Shown piece after piece: positions 1-6,662 of a DNA stretch of 11,294 bases; the stretch's first letter is position 1; the number at the start of each line of letters is the position of its first letter. The notes below the pieces were generated by a model. That model made no database searches, was not told the origin of the DNA, and saw only the letters and a list, made by a program, of their open reading frames with translations. Source of the stretch: Candidatus Stahliibacteriota bacterium (lineage in GTDB: Bacteria > Hydrothermota > Tepidihabitantia > SM23-42); NCBI GenBank assembly GCA_030670605.1, contig DAOVBK010000026.1:1-11294 (forward strand), read 5' to 3'. Both the position numbers and the translations under genes were made by a program.

Positions 1-332
1 CGAATATCGCGACAATCTGTATCGGTATGGCGGCGAGTATGTCAGCCATGCTCCTTGCTGCCGGGCATAAGGGTAAACGCTTTGCCCTTCCCCATGCTCG
101 TGTTATGATCCACCAACCTGAAGGGGCATTTGCAGGACAGGCATCAGATATTGCCATACACGCGAAAGAGGTTCTCACAATCAGGGAGATACTGAATAAA
201 ATCTTTGCGAAACACACTGAACAGAGTGAGGAGAAAATCGCTGCGGACACTGACCGCAATTATTTCATGTCCGCGAAAGAGGCAAAGGATTACAAAATTA
301 TTGATGAAATAATGGGAAAAAGAAAACGGTAG
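1..332 (+). CDS. clpP: ClpP-family serine protease, 3' end (partial), Asn in place of catalytic Asp
   Basis: The reading frame is open from the window edge (first full codon at base 3), so the N-terminal part of this protein lies outside. The visible 109 residues match the C-terminal half of ClpP, the tetradecameric serine peptidase that degrades unfolded substrates delivered by ClpX or ClpA/C ATPases in the cytoplasm. The nucleophile motif MAASMSA has its Ser codon at 36-38, the catalytic His lies in MIHQPEG (codon 111-113), and the handle-helix segment ([23 protein letters not shown]) is well conserved. In the third triad motif, ClpP normally reads D-R-D-x-F; here it reads D-R-N-Y-F with an AAT codon at 258-260. 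Asn at this position is known in Listeria ClpP1, which has low activity alone and works in a mixed ring with ClpP2. The tail reads YKIIDEI instead of the usual YGLID. Family assignment is firm; whether it is a fully active paralogue is open. Confidence 0.93.
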   Translation, partial: NIATICIGMAASMSAMLLAAGHKGKRFALPHARVMIHQPEGAFAGQASDIAIHAKEVLTIREILNKIFAKHTEQSEEKIAADTDRNYFMSAKEAKDYKIIDEIMGKRKR

Positions 333-363
333 TGCCGATCTCCATCATGATGGTACAAAAAAG

Positions 364-1116
364 ATGTATGTTATGAGCATTTTAGAAGATCTCTATATCA
401 AAATTAGTAGCGGACGGTTTCGAAAGGAATTCAAACCGCTCGCTTATAAGAAAAAAAGAAATTACCTTGTCTCACTACCTGATGATGAACAGCGCTTTGT
501 TCAAGCACTGACCTTCCTTGATGGGCTCAAACGGATGGGCACGATCGTCCTCCTTTCCCCACGACGGCTCGAGCCAATCTGTGCGTGTCTCAAGACAAAG
601 GCATTTGAAATACTCTACTATGAAAAAGCTGCCGCAGTTTTCTCCAAGGAATACAAAAAGATAAAAAGCCAGCTCGGTGAACGTCATTTCCACACCATCA
701 TCGAACTGAACAAACCGGCAAATCTATCTCTGCCCTATCTCGTACCAGCAGAAATGAGAATGTGTTTCTATGACGATGGCACTTTTCCGTACTATAACTT
801 TATGATAAAAGGTACTATCTCGACCTTGTGTGAATTTTTCAATATCGGAGTAACACATCCAAAGAAACTTTTCCACTTTTCCGTACGGCAGTATAACAAA
901 CTGATCAATCGGCTCGCAAAACAAAAACCTATTTTGCTCATAAACAGTGATCACGATATCACATGGGAAGGTGACAAAATCATCGTTGGTGAAACGCTCC
1001 CTGCGTCGAGCCCTGAATTGTACGAGGTGCTTTACTTCTGTGACGCATACTATGGATATCAAGATGCGCTGTTCGAATTCGCCAAGGTATTCGAGAAGAG
1101 GGTTCTCACCGCATGA
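364..1116 (+). CDS. Uncharacterised protein, possibly glycosyltransferase family 9-like
   Basis: This 250-residue protein has no signal peptide or membrane segment and is probably cytoplasmic. I do not recognise it with certainty. Its layout recalls the GT9/heptosyltransferase-like group: a basic N-terminus, a segment around IVLLSPRRLEPI, a hydrophobic strand ending in an Asn (FHTIIELNKPANLSL), then a segment like the 'aplRiG' region of GT9 (LPYLVPAEMRMCFYDDGTFPYYN, shown only in part: MRMCFYDDGTFPYYN). No catalytic residue can be assigned. It starts 31 bases after the clpP stop, and its last 4 bases overlap the kinase gene (ATGA at 1113-1116), so it belongs to the kinase/PorX operon and its function is probably linked to that signalling pair. 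Two ATGs are possible, at 364 and 373; neither has a good ribosome binding site. Gene reality is well supported by length and overlap; the fold guess is weak. Confidence 0.8.
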   Translation: MYVMSILEDLYIKISSGRFRKEFKPLAYKKKRNYLVSLPDDEQRFVQALTFLDGLKRMGTIVLLSPRRLEPICACLKTKAFEILYYEKAAAVFSKEYKKIKSQLGERHFHTIIELNKPANLSLPYLVPAEMRMCFYDDGTFPYYNFMIKGTISTLCEFFNIGVTHPKKLFHFSVRQYNKLINRLAKQKPILLINSDHDITWEGDKIIVGETLPASSPELYEVLYFCDAYYGYQDALFEFAKVFEKRVLTA

Positions 1117-2255
1117 AACTCAGTCGCAGGTTCAGTGCCCGTGCACTCGTCATTTACTTCCTGATCGGTATTGGCATCATTGGTATTGTCACATTTATCT
1201 ACTCCAATTATTTGATCCAACGTATCAAAAAAGAGACTGAAACAACATCACGACTTTTTGCTGAATTTGCGCGCGGGACGAGCGTTGATGAAGAAAAAGA
1301 ACGGTTGCTCGAGTTGTTCTATGAGGAAGTCATCCAGAAAATCGATTTTCCTGTCGTGCTGACCGATGCTGAGGGCAATCCCTACTCGGCAAAAAACATC
1401 AAGGACAAGGACTTGAAAGCCGCCGTTGAAAAACTCGACAGAGTTCAAACGCCGATTCCGATGGTCATACAACATGGTAGTGATTCAACACTTGTTGGTT
1501 ATGTTCACTGGGGTTTATCTCCCTTTACCAGATCACTACAAATCCTGCCGTTTGTCGAAACAATCTTCCTCGTGGCATTCCTCTTCCTCGGGTTCTGGGG
1601 ATACCTTCTCTATAGAAAAAGTGAAGAAGAGAAGATATGGAATTCTCTCGCACGAGAAACAGCACACCAGCTCGCCACACCCCTCTCGTCGCTTGTCGGA
1701 TGGCTTGAAGCATTCAAAGGTAAAATCTCTCCCGAGATATACGAAGGTATTGGTGAAGATACACAGCGAATGAAAGAAGTTCTCGAGAAATTCTCACGAA
1801 TCGGACTTCCGCCACGGTTGGTTGAAAAAGAACCCATCGAAACAATCAAGAAATCTGTTGTGTATATCAAAAGACGCGCACACAAGAATATCACCTTCAC
1901 AGAAGAGTATGGATCTCTGCCTCCTATCAAATTCGATGATGTTCTCCTTGAGTGGGCTGTTGAGAATATCCTTAAGAACGGCCTTGACGCGATCGGTTCT
2001 AAAAAAGGAGACATCACCATCAGAACAATGGAGCAGAATGGAGCGATCATTGAGATCAGTGATTCCGGTAAAGGAATCAAGAAGAGTAGTGAAATCTTCA
2101 AACCAGGATTCACAACCAAGAAGTACGGTTGGGGACTCGGGCTTGTGCTTACAAAAAGGATAATCGAAGAGTACCATAAGGGGAAATTACTCTTGAAGGA
2201 AACTGGTGCTCACGGAACAACATTTCAGATATTAATTCCAAAGGTGGAACAATGA
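1113..2255 (+). CDS. Sensor histidine kinase, likely partner of the PorX-like regulator
   Basis: This is a 380-residue membrane histidine kinase. Residues 11-33 and about 146-167 are hydrophobic helices, enclosing a roughly 110-residue presumed periplasmic sensor region that I cannot assign to a family. The cytoplasmic part has the H-box (RETAHQLATPLSS, phosphoacceptor His185), the N-box (ENILKNGLDA, 284-293), G1 (DSGKGI, 317-322), the F-box (FKPGFTTK, 329-336) and G2 (GWGLGL, 339-344), so the HATPase domain is complete. There is no HAMP or PAS domain that I can see. The residue after the phosphoacceptor His is Gln, where most HisKA kinases have Glu or Asp. The start codon overlaps the stop of the upstream gene and the stop overlaps the start of the PorX-like gene, so the protein is most likely co-translated with its response regulator. 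It is functionally PorY-like by context, but orthology to PorY is not shown. Confidence 0.95.
   Translation: MKLSRRFSARALVIYFLIGIGIIGIVTFIYSNYLIQRIKKETETTSRLFAEFARGTSVDEEKERLLELFYEEVIQKIDFPVVLTDAEGNPYSAKNIKDKDLKAAVEKLDRVQTPIPMVIQHGSDSTLVGYVHWGLSPFTRSLQILPFVETIFLVAFLFLGFWGYLLYRKSEEEKIWNSLARETAHQLATPLSSLVGWLEAFKGKISPEIYEGIGEDTQRMKEVLEKFSRIGLPPRLVEKEPIETIKKSVVYIKRRAHKNITFTEEYGSLPPIKFDDVLLEWAVENILKNGLDAIGSKKGDITIRTMEQNGAIIEISDSGKGIKKSSEIFKPGFTTKKYGWGLGLVLTKRIIEEYHKGKLLLKETGAHGTTFQILIPKVEQ
2241..2247 (+). promoter_or_regulatory. Ribosome binding site of the PorX-like gene
   Basis: AAGGTGG sits 4 bases before the ATG at 2252, inside the last codons of the kinase gene. It fixes the start, which leads directly into the receiver-domain beta strand MKLLWIDDE. 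Confidence 0.6.
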
Positions 2256-3760
2256 AGTTATTATGGATTGATGATGAGATTGATCTATTGAAACCATTTA
2301 TCTACCTGCTCCAGCAGGAAGGATATGATGTGCAAACCGCAACCTCTGGTGAGGATGGTGTTAAGCTTGCATCAAAAGAAGTATTCGACCTTATCTTTCT
2401 CGATGAAATCATGCCCGGTGTCGACGGTCTTGAAGTCCTACGGAAGATCAAGAATGAGAATTCGCAACAACTCGTTGTCATGGTCACAAAAAGCGAGGAA
2501 GAAGATCTCATGAAAAAAGCATACGGCGGTTGGGTGGATGACTACATCACGAAACCGTTCAGTTTTAATCAACTTCTTTCAGTGCTTAATCGAACGCTCA
2601 AACGGAGGATTATCATTGGTGACAAAATGGCTGAGGAGTATGCAACGCATTTCAGATCGTCGGTCAAACCCTCGAATTATGAAGAGTGGCAAGAGTATTT
2701 CAAGACAATTGTTTCGTGGGACCTAAGACTTTTGGAATTTGGTAGCAAGGACCTAAAGGACATTCAGACAGAAAGAAAGCGCGAGGCAAATGCCGGATTT
2801 GTCAAATACGTTGAGAGTGAATACAGGGATTTCATACAGGGCAAGGGCCCGATTATGTCTCATAACCTCTTATCACATGCGGTTTTCCCCCTCCTCAAAG
2901 AAGGACCTCTTGTGTTTGTTATCTTTGATTCAATGCGACTCGACCAGTACTTCAGATTAACACCATACCTGCGTGATCACTTTGAGCTCAATACACACTT
3001 CTATTGCTCCATACTTCCGAGCGCAACACCGTACTCGCGGAATGCGCTCTTTGCCGGACTCCTGCCTCTGGATATTGTCCAGCAATACCCGCAGTACTGG
3101 ACATTTGAAGCACAGGGACAGAACCGTTTTGAAAAAGAGTTGTTCACTGAACAATTGAAAAGGCATAATTTGAGAATCAAATTCTCATACTACAAGCTCG
3201 CTTCTATTCAAGAGATTGAACGCAGCGCCAACAATATTGTCAATGACTCTCGGGACATTACGATCGTCATAATAAACTTCTTTGATCTGTTACTCCATTC
3301 AATACCAGGTCGTGGTGACATGAAAGGAATGCTCGACGATGAACGGGTATTCTTGAATCTTCTCGGATACTGGTTCCCCATCTCGCCGATTTTCGACATA
3401 ATCCAGCGTTTGGCGAAAAAACGCAAGCGCATCATCCTCACCTCTGATCATGGTTACATACGTGTTCAAAGACCGACAATTATGTATGGTGGAAGATCCA
3501 TATCGCCAAACTTGCGATACAAATACGGACCAGCACTCAAGGTCGATAGAAAAACTGCTTTGCTGCTCAACAATCCTGGTGACCTCTCCTTGCCCAGTAG
3601 CGATCCGTCAGTACGTTTTGCAATCGCCAAAGAGGACTACTATTTCATATATCCTACAAAGCCCACTGAATATGAGCGTGAATTCAAATACACATTCCAG
3701 CACGGCGGGATATCTCTGGAAGAACTGGTCTTACCCTACGCAATCATGAATCCCCGCTAG
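2252..3760 (+). CDS. porX: PorX-like response regulator with PglZ phosphodiesterase domain
   Basis: This 502-residue protein has the architecture and length of PorX, the regulator of type IX secretion in Bacteroidota. Residues 1-120 form a receiver domain with acidic pocket Asp7/Asp8, phosphoacceptor Asp51 (FLDEIMPGVDG), Thr79 and Lys101 (TKPF). A helical linker follows (about 120-200). From about 215 to the end is a PglZ domain of the alkaline phosphatase superfamily: metal-binding Asp226 in FDSMRLDQY, the expected nucleophile Thr259 in PSATPYSRN, Asp399-His400 in TSDHG, and His484 in QHGGISLEE. All key residues appear intact. In Porphyromonas PorX this domain is a zinc-dependent phosphodiesterase acting on oligonucleotides, and phosphorylation promotes dimerisation. 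There is no DNA-binding domain, so output would be enzymatic or through protein contacts. It overlaps the kinase gene by 4 bases, and a sorting-domain remnant lies 120 bases downstream. The domain call is secure; a role in type IX secretion here is inferred. Confidence 0.93.
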   Translation: MKLLWIDDEIDLLKPFIYLLQQEGYDVQTATSGEDGVKLASKEVFDLIFLDEIMPGVDGLEVLRKIKNENSQQLVVMVTKSEEEDLMKKAYGGWVDDYITKPFSFNQLLSVLNRTLKRRIIIGDKMAEEYATHFRSSVKPSNYEEWQEYFKTIVSWDLRLLEFGSKDLKDIQTERKREANAGFVKYVESEYRDFIQGKGPIMSHNLLSHAVFPLLKEGPLVFVIFDSMRLDQYFRLTPYLRDHFELNTHFYCSILPSATPYSRNALFAGLLPLDIVQQYPQYWTFEAQGQNRFEKELFTEQLKRHNLRIKFSYYKLASIQEIERSANNIVNDSRDITIVIINFFDLLLHSIPGRGDMKGMLDDERVFLNLLGYWFPISPIFDIIQRLAKKRKRIILTSDHGYIRVQRPTIMYGGRSISPNLRYKYGPALKVDRKTALLLNNPGDLSLPSSDPSVRFAIAKEDYYFIYPTKPTEYEREFKYTFQHGGISLEELVLPYAIMNPR

Positions 3761-3879
3761 GCTCACGCCCGAACAGAACCTCCATCTATAACCAAAAAAG
3801 GCACGATCAAAAACCCTACGGTACAGATCGTTCCCTGTGTTGTACGAATCCGTGGAAAAACCCCCGCCTACGTAACTGA

Positions 3880-4008
3880 TTGCAACCAGGAGTCTATTCA
3901 ATCCGGTGGAATGGTGTGCTTAATGGAAAACGCCTTGCCAGCGGCGCGTACTTCATACGCCTAGACACACATAATCATACCGCAATGCAAAAGATCCTCA
4001 TCGTGTGA
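3880..4008 (+). pseudogene. Orphan C-terminal sorting-domain remnant (type IX / FlgD-like Ig fold)
   Basis: The frame read from 3880 to the TGA at 4006-4008 encodes 42 residues with the hallmark ending of type IX secretion type A sorting domains and related FlgD-like Ig repeats: LQPGVYSIRWNG (a G-x-Y/H-x-I-x-W-x-G strand pair), then GKRLASGAYFIRL (G-x-x-L/V-A-S-G-x-Y-F-x-R-L), then a last strand MQKILIV at the stop. In functional proteins this domain ends a much larger secreted protein. Here an in-frame TGA at 3877-3879 interrupts it and there is no start codon or body upstream. The same frame upstream contains SIYN (3781-3792), which could be the 'IYD/IYN' strand of the same domain, but the spacing is too long to be convincing. 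It reads as a decayed gene end. Its position directly after the porX-like gene is notable. Confidence 0.72.
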
Positions 4009-4488
4009 ATATCATGGGAAGCAGACCCGATCAATCGTACTGGTGATTCGTAGCTCGTAATTCCTGGGGTCGAGAAACAGGATGTTGTTTCATGGTTCTA
4101 TAGTTGTATGGTTGTATCGTTGAATCAACTATCAAACAATGCAACAATTGACGCTTCCCCATTCACAATTCACTTTTGTCTTTTGCTTTTTGTCTTGTAT
4201 TGTCTATTTGACATTTGGAATTTGCATTTCCCCTGATATTCTGATGTCCTGGTCGCCTGATACCCTTCTACCTTTGCCATCACTAAGCATCAGGCCTTAG
4301 GCGTTAGCCGTTAGTAATCCTACTTTCCTTAGGCTATACATACTGCGAATCGAGGCTAGTCTCTCCTACCCTGCTCGTCGAGATAAAGAAGTCTCTTCCA
4401 CAAAAACAGGTGAACTTTCACGAATACGGTCTACGATGTACGAGTACGAGATACCTTTGCCTTTTGCCTTTTTTCTACTGTCTATGCC
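4009..4488. repeat. Gene-free mosaic of degenerate short tandem words
   Basis: No ORF with recognisable content is present on either strand. The stretch is made of consecutive blocks in which a 6-9 base word recurs two to four times with changes: around 4092-4126 (GTTGTATG-type words), 4159-4205 (ATTCAC, then TTTTGTC/TTTTGCT), 4207-4231 (ATTTGG/ATTTGC), 4232-4263 (CCTGATA/CTGATGTCCTGG), 4290-4315 (GCCTTAG, GCGTTAG, CCGTTAG), 4428-4453 (TACGATG, TACGAG, TACGAGATA) and 4456-4472 (TTTGCC repeated). Block composition changes abruptly between words, unlike a single microsatellite. It lies between two converging transcription units, where such sequence would be tolerated. Its origin is unknown. Confidence 0.6.
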
Positions 4489-4523
4489 AATTTTACCCGA
4501 ATCTTAGATTCGGCCGTAAAATT
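4489..4523. terminator. Hairpin, possible bidirectional terminator
   Basis: The arms AATTTTACCCGAATC (4489-4503) and GATTCGGCCGTAAAATT (4507-4523) pair over 15 base pairs around a TTA loop, with only a two-base bulge. It sits between the convergent operons. It lacks a clear T-run after the stem on either strand, so intrinsic termination is plausible but not demonstrated. Confidence 0.4.
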
Positions 4524-4528
4524 GAGCA

Positions 4529-4554
4529 TCCCGTTTCTCGCAAGAGATACGGGA
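4529..4554 (-). terminator. Hairpin 22 bases past the stop of the SBP-TonB gene
   Basis: TCCCGTTTCTC (4529-4539) pairs with GAGATACGGGA (4544-4554) with one mismatch, around a four-base loop that is GCAA on the plus strand and TTGC on the minus strand. It lies immediately downstream of the minus-strand lipoprotein gene and is followed on that strand by the 4489-4523 hairpin. The two together probably end the minus-strand transcript or protect its 3' end. There is no adjacent T-tract. Confidence 0.4.
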
Positions 4555-4576
4555 CTGCCTAATGCTTACTATTTTC

Positions 4577-6610
4577 TTACGGTCTAAAATCGAATGGGAT
4601 GGTTGCTTTCTGCTCAAACGACACACCATCTTTTGTTGCAGGATTGAATTCCCACTGCTCGGCAGCGGCGAGTGCAGCGGCTTCACATGCAGGGTTACCA
4701 AAGCTTGAAAGAATAGTTGCCTCTTGCACCTTACCATCTACTCCGACAAGCACACGGATGACGACCCTCCCGCTCGCTCCAATTGCCCGTGCCGCTTCTG
4801 GATACTTTGGTGTTACTCTCTTGACCGGTGTCGCCCGGGTTGTGATTGACGGTTTTGGCGGAGGGGTTGTGACCGCGACAGATTCGGGCTGTACTGAGGC
4901 AACCGCGGTTGTCTCTCTCCGCGCGGCGGCTTCCAGTACTTCCTCGGGTCTCAGGATTGGACGAATCTCTGGTTCTGGTTCTTCACTCGGTGTTGATGCC
5001 GGGGTCGTGACAATCTCCTCAACAACCGGTGGAGGAACAACGGCAACCGCTTCGCGCTCGCTTCTAGGGATCCAGTACGCATATGCACTACCAAGTTCAA
5101 GCCCTCGTTCAATTCCTTTTACGCGTTTGTGCGAAGCAGAAATCGCATCCGGTACAACGAGAAATGTATACGGTAGGTCTTCATATACAATCTTTTGGAA
5201 CACATGCCATATGCCTTTTGCTTTCTTACGGTTGAGCATGGCGACGCCCTGATCAATCAGTGAATCAACTGTCTCGTTTTTGTATGAAATAAAATTGTAT
5301 ATCCCTCTTGTTTCGTCTGAATACCAGTACACAGTGGGGTCGATTTTTTCTCCAACAGACCACCCCATGACAAAACCATCAAAATCTCTATTTATGATCG
5401 CCCGGATGAATTTATCTGTGCGGAGTGTCCGTGCTCTGACTTGGACGCCGAGTTCTTCCAGGTCACGAGTAATCGCATTAAGAAGTGCAACTCTATCCGA
5501 ACTCTCGCTATTTGTGATGATGTTGAGCACAAGATCCTGGCCATTTTTGTCAAGTATCCCATTTCGATTACGGTCTACGAATCCCTTGCTCTGGAGTATC
5601 TCGCGTGCGCCTGCCAGGTCATGGCCGAGGGGAATGACATCATTACTGTAACCCCATGAAGACGGTGGCAGTGGTCCATTAGAGATCGTACCCATACCAC
5701 CGAAAATACTGTCCAACAGACCGCGAGTGTTGATCGCCAGGCTAAGAGCGCGCCGGATCTCTGCATCCACGAGGTGTGCGTGTTTCAGATTCCAACCAAC
5801 ATACGTAAAGGTGTTGCCAGGTCGCCGATCGAGTACGATATTTTCGTCTCCTGACAGTCGTTGCGCAGCTGCTGGGGTTATGTTGAGAATGATATCGAGT
5901 TGTCCTTGTGTGAAATCATTCAACATTGCTGTTGCATCGAAGTAGTATCGAATTTCGATTTTATCAAACGGTGGTCTTCCGCGGTAGTACGCCTCATTCA
6001 CACCCATGACGAGCCTGGAACCAGGCACCCACTCTTCTATCTTGTATGGTCCATTGCCAACAGGGTTTTGTCCGAATGTCCCGGCTGATTGTTTATGAAT
6101 GTGTTGTGGTACGGGCATAATGTCAGAGTCGGTCAGCAAATCAGCATACACCCTGCTGAACGAAAATCGTATCGTATGTGTTCCCAGCACCTCAACAGTA
6201 TCAATGAACCTGAGCCGTGCGATGTTAGGATACTGTGTTTCAGGAGCAATCATCATGGTGTAGGTGTAGTAAACATCCTCTGCGGTAACTGGTGTACCGT
6301 CCCACCACGTTACATCGTCACGAAGATAGTATGTGATCGAAGTTAGGTCTTCAGAGAACTCCCATGATGCTGCCAATTCTGGCTTCATCTTATCTGTTTC
6401 AAGATCATAACGGTGCAGGCTCATAAAGAGAAGGTCGAGAACATCATTTGAACCAAAAGCCGATGGCTCAAGCGGGGATAGCACCGTGCTAATCTCGGTT
6501 GTGCCCACAGTCAACGTGCCACCTTGTTCACTAACAAATCCCTCTTCTTCTGATGCACAACTGATCATGAAGAACAGAATAATGGCGGTGAACGTAACAA
6601 ACCTTCTCAT
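4577..6610 (-). CDS. Lipoprotein: family 5 solute-binding domain fused to a TonB C-terminal domain
   Basis: This 677-residue protein starts with a lipoprotein signal peptide (MRRF, a hydrophobic stretch, then MISC with lipidated Cys18), so it is anchored to a membrane facing the periplasm. Residues about 30-516 are a complete SBP_bac_5 (DppA/OppA-type) periplasmic binding protein: GGTLTVGT near the N-terminus, LTSITYYLRDDVTWWDGTPVTAEDV at 89-113 (key part WWDGTPVTAEDV), GNGPYK, RRALSLAINT, and a Ca-loop-like DRNRNGILDKNG at 346-357. A Pro/Glu/Thr-rich linker spans 517-592. Residues 593-677 are a TonB C-terminal domain: TPKYPEAARAIGASGRV, GVDGKVQEATIL, then NPACEAAALAAAEQWEFNPA. The frame is continuous with no sign of frameshift. 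The usual N-terminal ExbBD-coupling helix of TonB is absent, and no ABC permease or ATPase gene lies nearby. The ATG at 6608-6610 has GAGG upstream. Ligand unknown; family 5 proteins bind peptides, nickel or oligosaccharides. Confidence 0.94.
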   Translation of the reverse strand: MRRFVTFTAIILFFMISCASEEEGFVSEQGGTLTVGTTEISTVLSPLEPSAFGSNDVLDLLFMSLHRYDLETDKMKPELAASWEFSEDLTSITYYLRDDVTWWDGTPVTAEDVYYTYTMMIAPETQYPNIARLRFIDTVEVLGTHTIRFSFSRVYADLLTDSDIMPVPQHIHKQSAGTFGQNPVGNGPYKIEEWVPGSRLVMGVNEAYYRGRPPFDKIEIRYYFDATAMLNDFTQGQLDIILNITPAAAQRLSGDENIVLDRRPGNTFTYVGWNLKHAHLVDAEIRRALSLAINTRGLLDSIFGGMGTISNGPLPPSSWGYSNDVIPLGHDLAGAREILQSKGFVDRNRNGILDKNGQDLVLNIITNSESSDRVALLNAITRDLEELGVQVRARTLRTDKFIRAIINRDFDGFVMGWSVGEKIDPTVYWYSDETRGIYNFISYKNETVDSLIDQGVAMLNRKKAKGIWHVFQKIVYEDLPYTFLVVPDAISASHKRVKGIERGLELGSAYAYWIPRSEREAVAVVPPPVVEEIVTTPASTPSEEPEPEIRPILRPEEVLEAAARRETTAVASVQPESVAVTTPPPKPSITTRATPVKRVTPKYPEAARAIGASGRVVIRVLVGVDGKVQEATILSSFGNPACEAAALAAAEQWEFNPATKDGVSFEQKATIPFDFRP

Positions 6611-6634
6611 TGCGTTCCTCGTTCGTCCTACTAC

Positions 6635-6662
6635 ATTATAGTATCGATTCTATTTCTGTTAA
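6635..6662 (-). promoter_or_regulatory. Sigma-70-type promoter for the SBP-TonB gene
   Basis: Reading the minus strand, TTAACA (6662-6657) is followed by a 16-base spacer and a perfect TATAAT (6640-6635). A start about 7 bases on would give a leader of some 18-20 bases before the ATG at 6610. The -35 box overlaps the stop codon of the MscS gene. This suggests the lipoprotein can be transcribed independently of the sugar operon. Confidence 0.6.

Noticed and set aside
2252..3760. PglZ domain as a sign of a BREX or other phage-defence island
   Set aside because: The PglZ domain is fused to a receiver domain and paired with a histidine kinase, which is the PorX arrangement. No BrxC, PglX or other BREX genes are present.
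3781..3876. Upstream part of the sorting-domain remnant containing SIYN in the same frame
   Set aside because: The spacing to the W-N-G motif is too long for the family, the stretch between has no domain character, and a stop separates the two. The match may be chance.
4009..4488. CRISPR array
   Set aside because: The repeated words are only 6-9 bases, change from block to block, and have no regular spacer length.
4599..5252. Long plus-strand open frame of 217 codons opposite the SBP-TonB gene
   Set aside because: It is antisense to a clearly conserved coding region, is rich in Ser, Ala and Thr as a shadow of the Pro/Glu-rich linker, and shows no recognisable domain.
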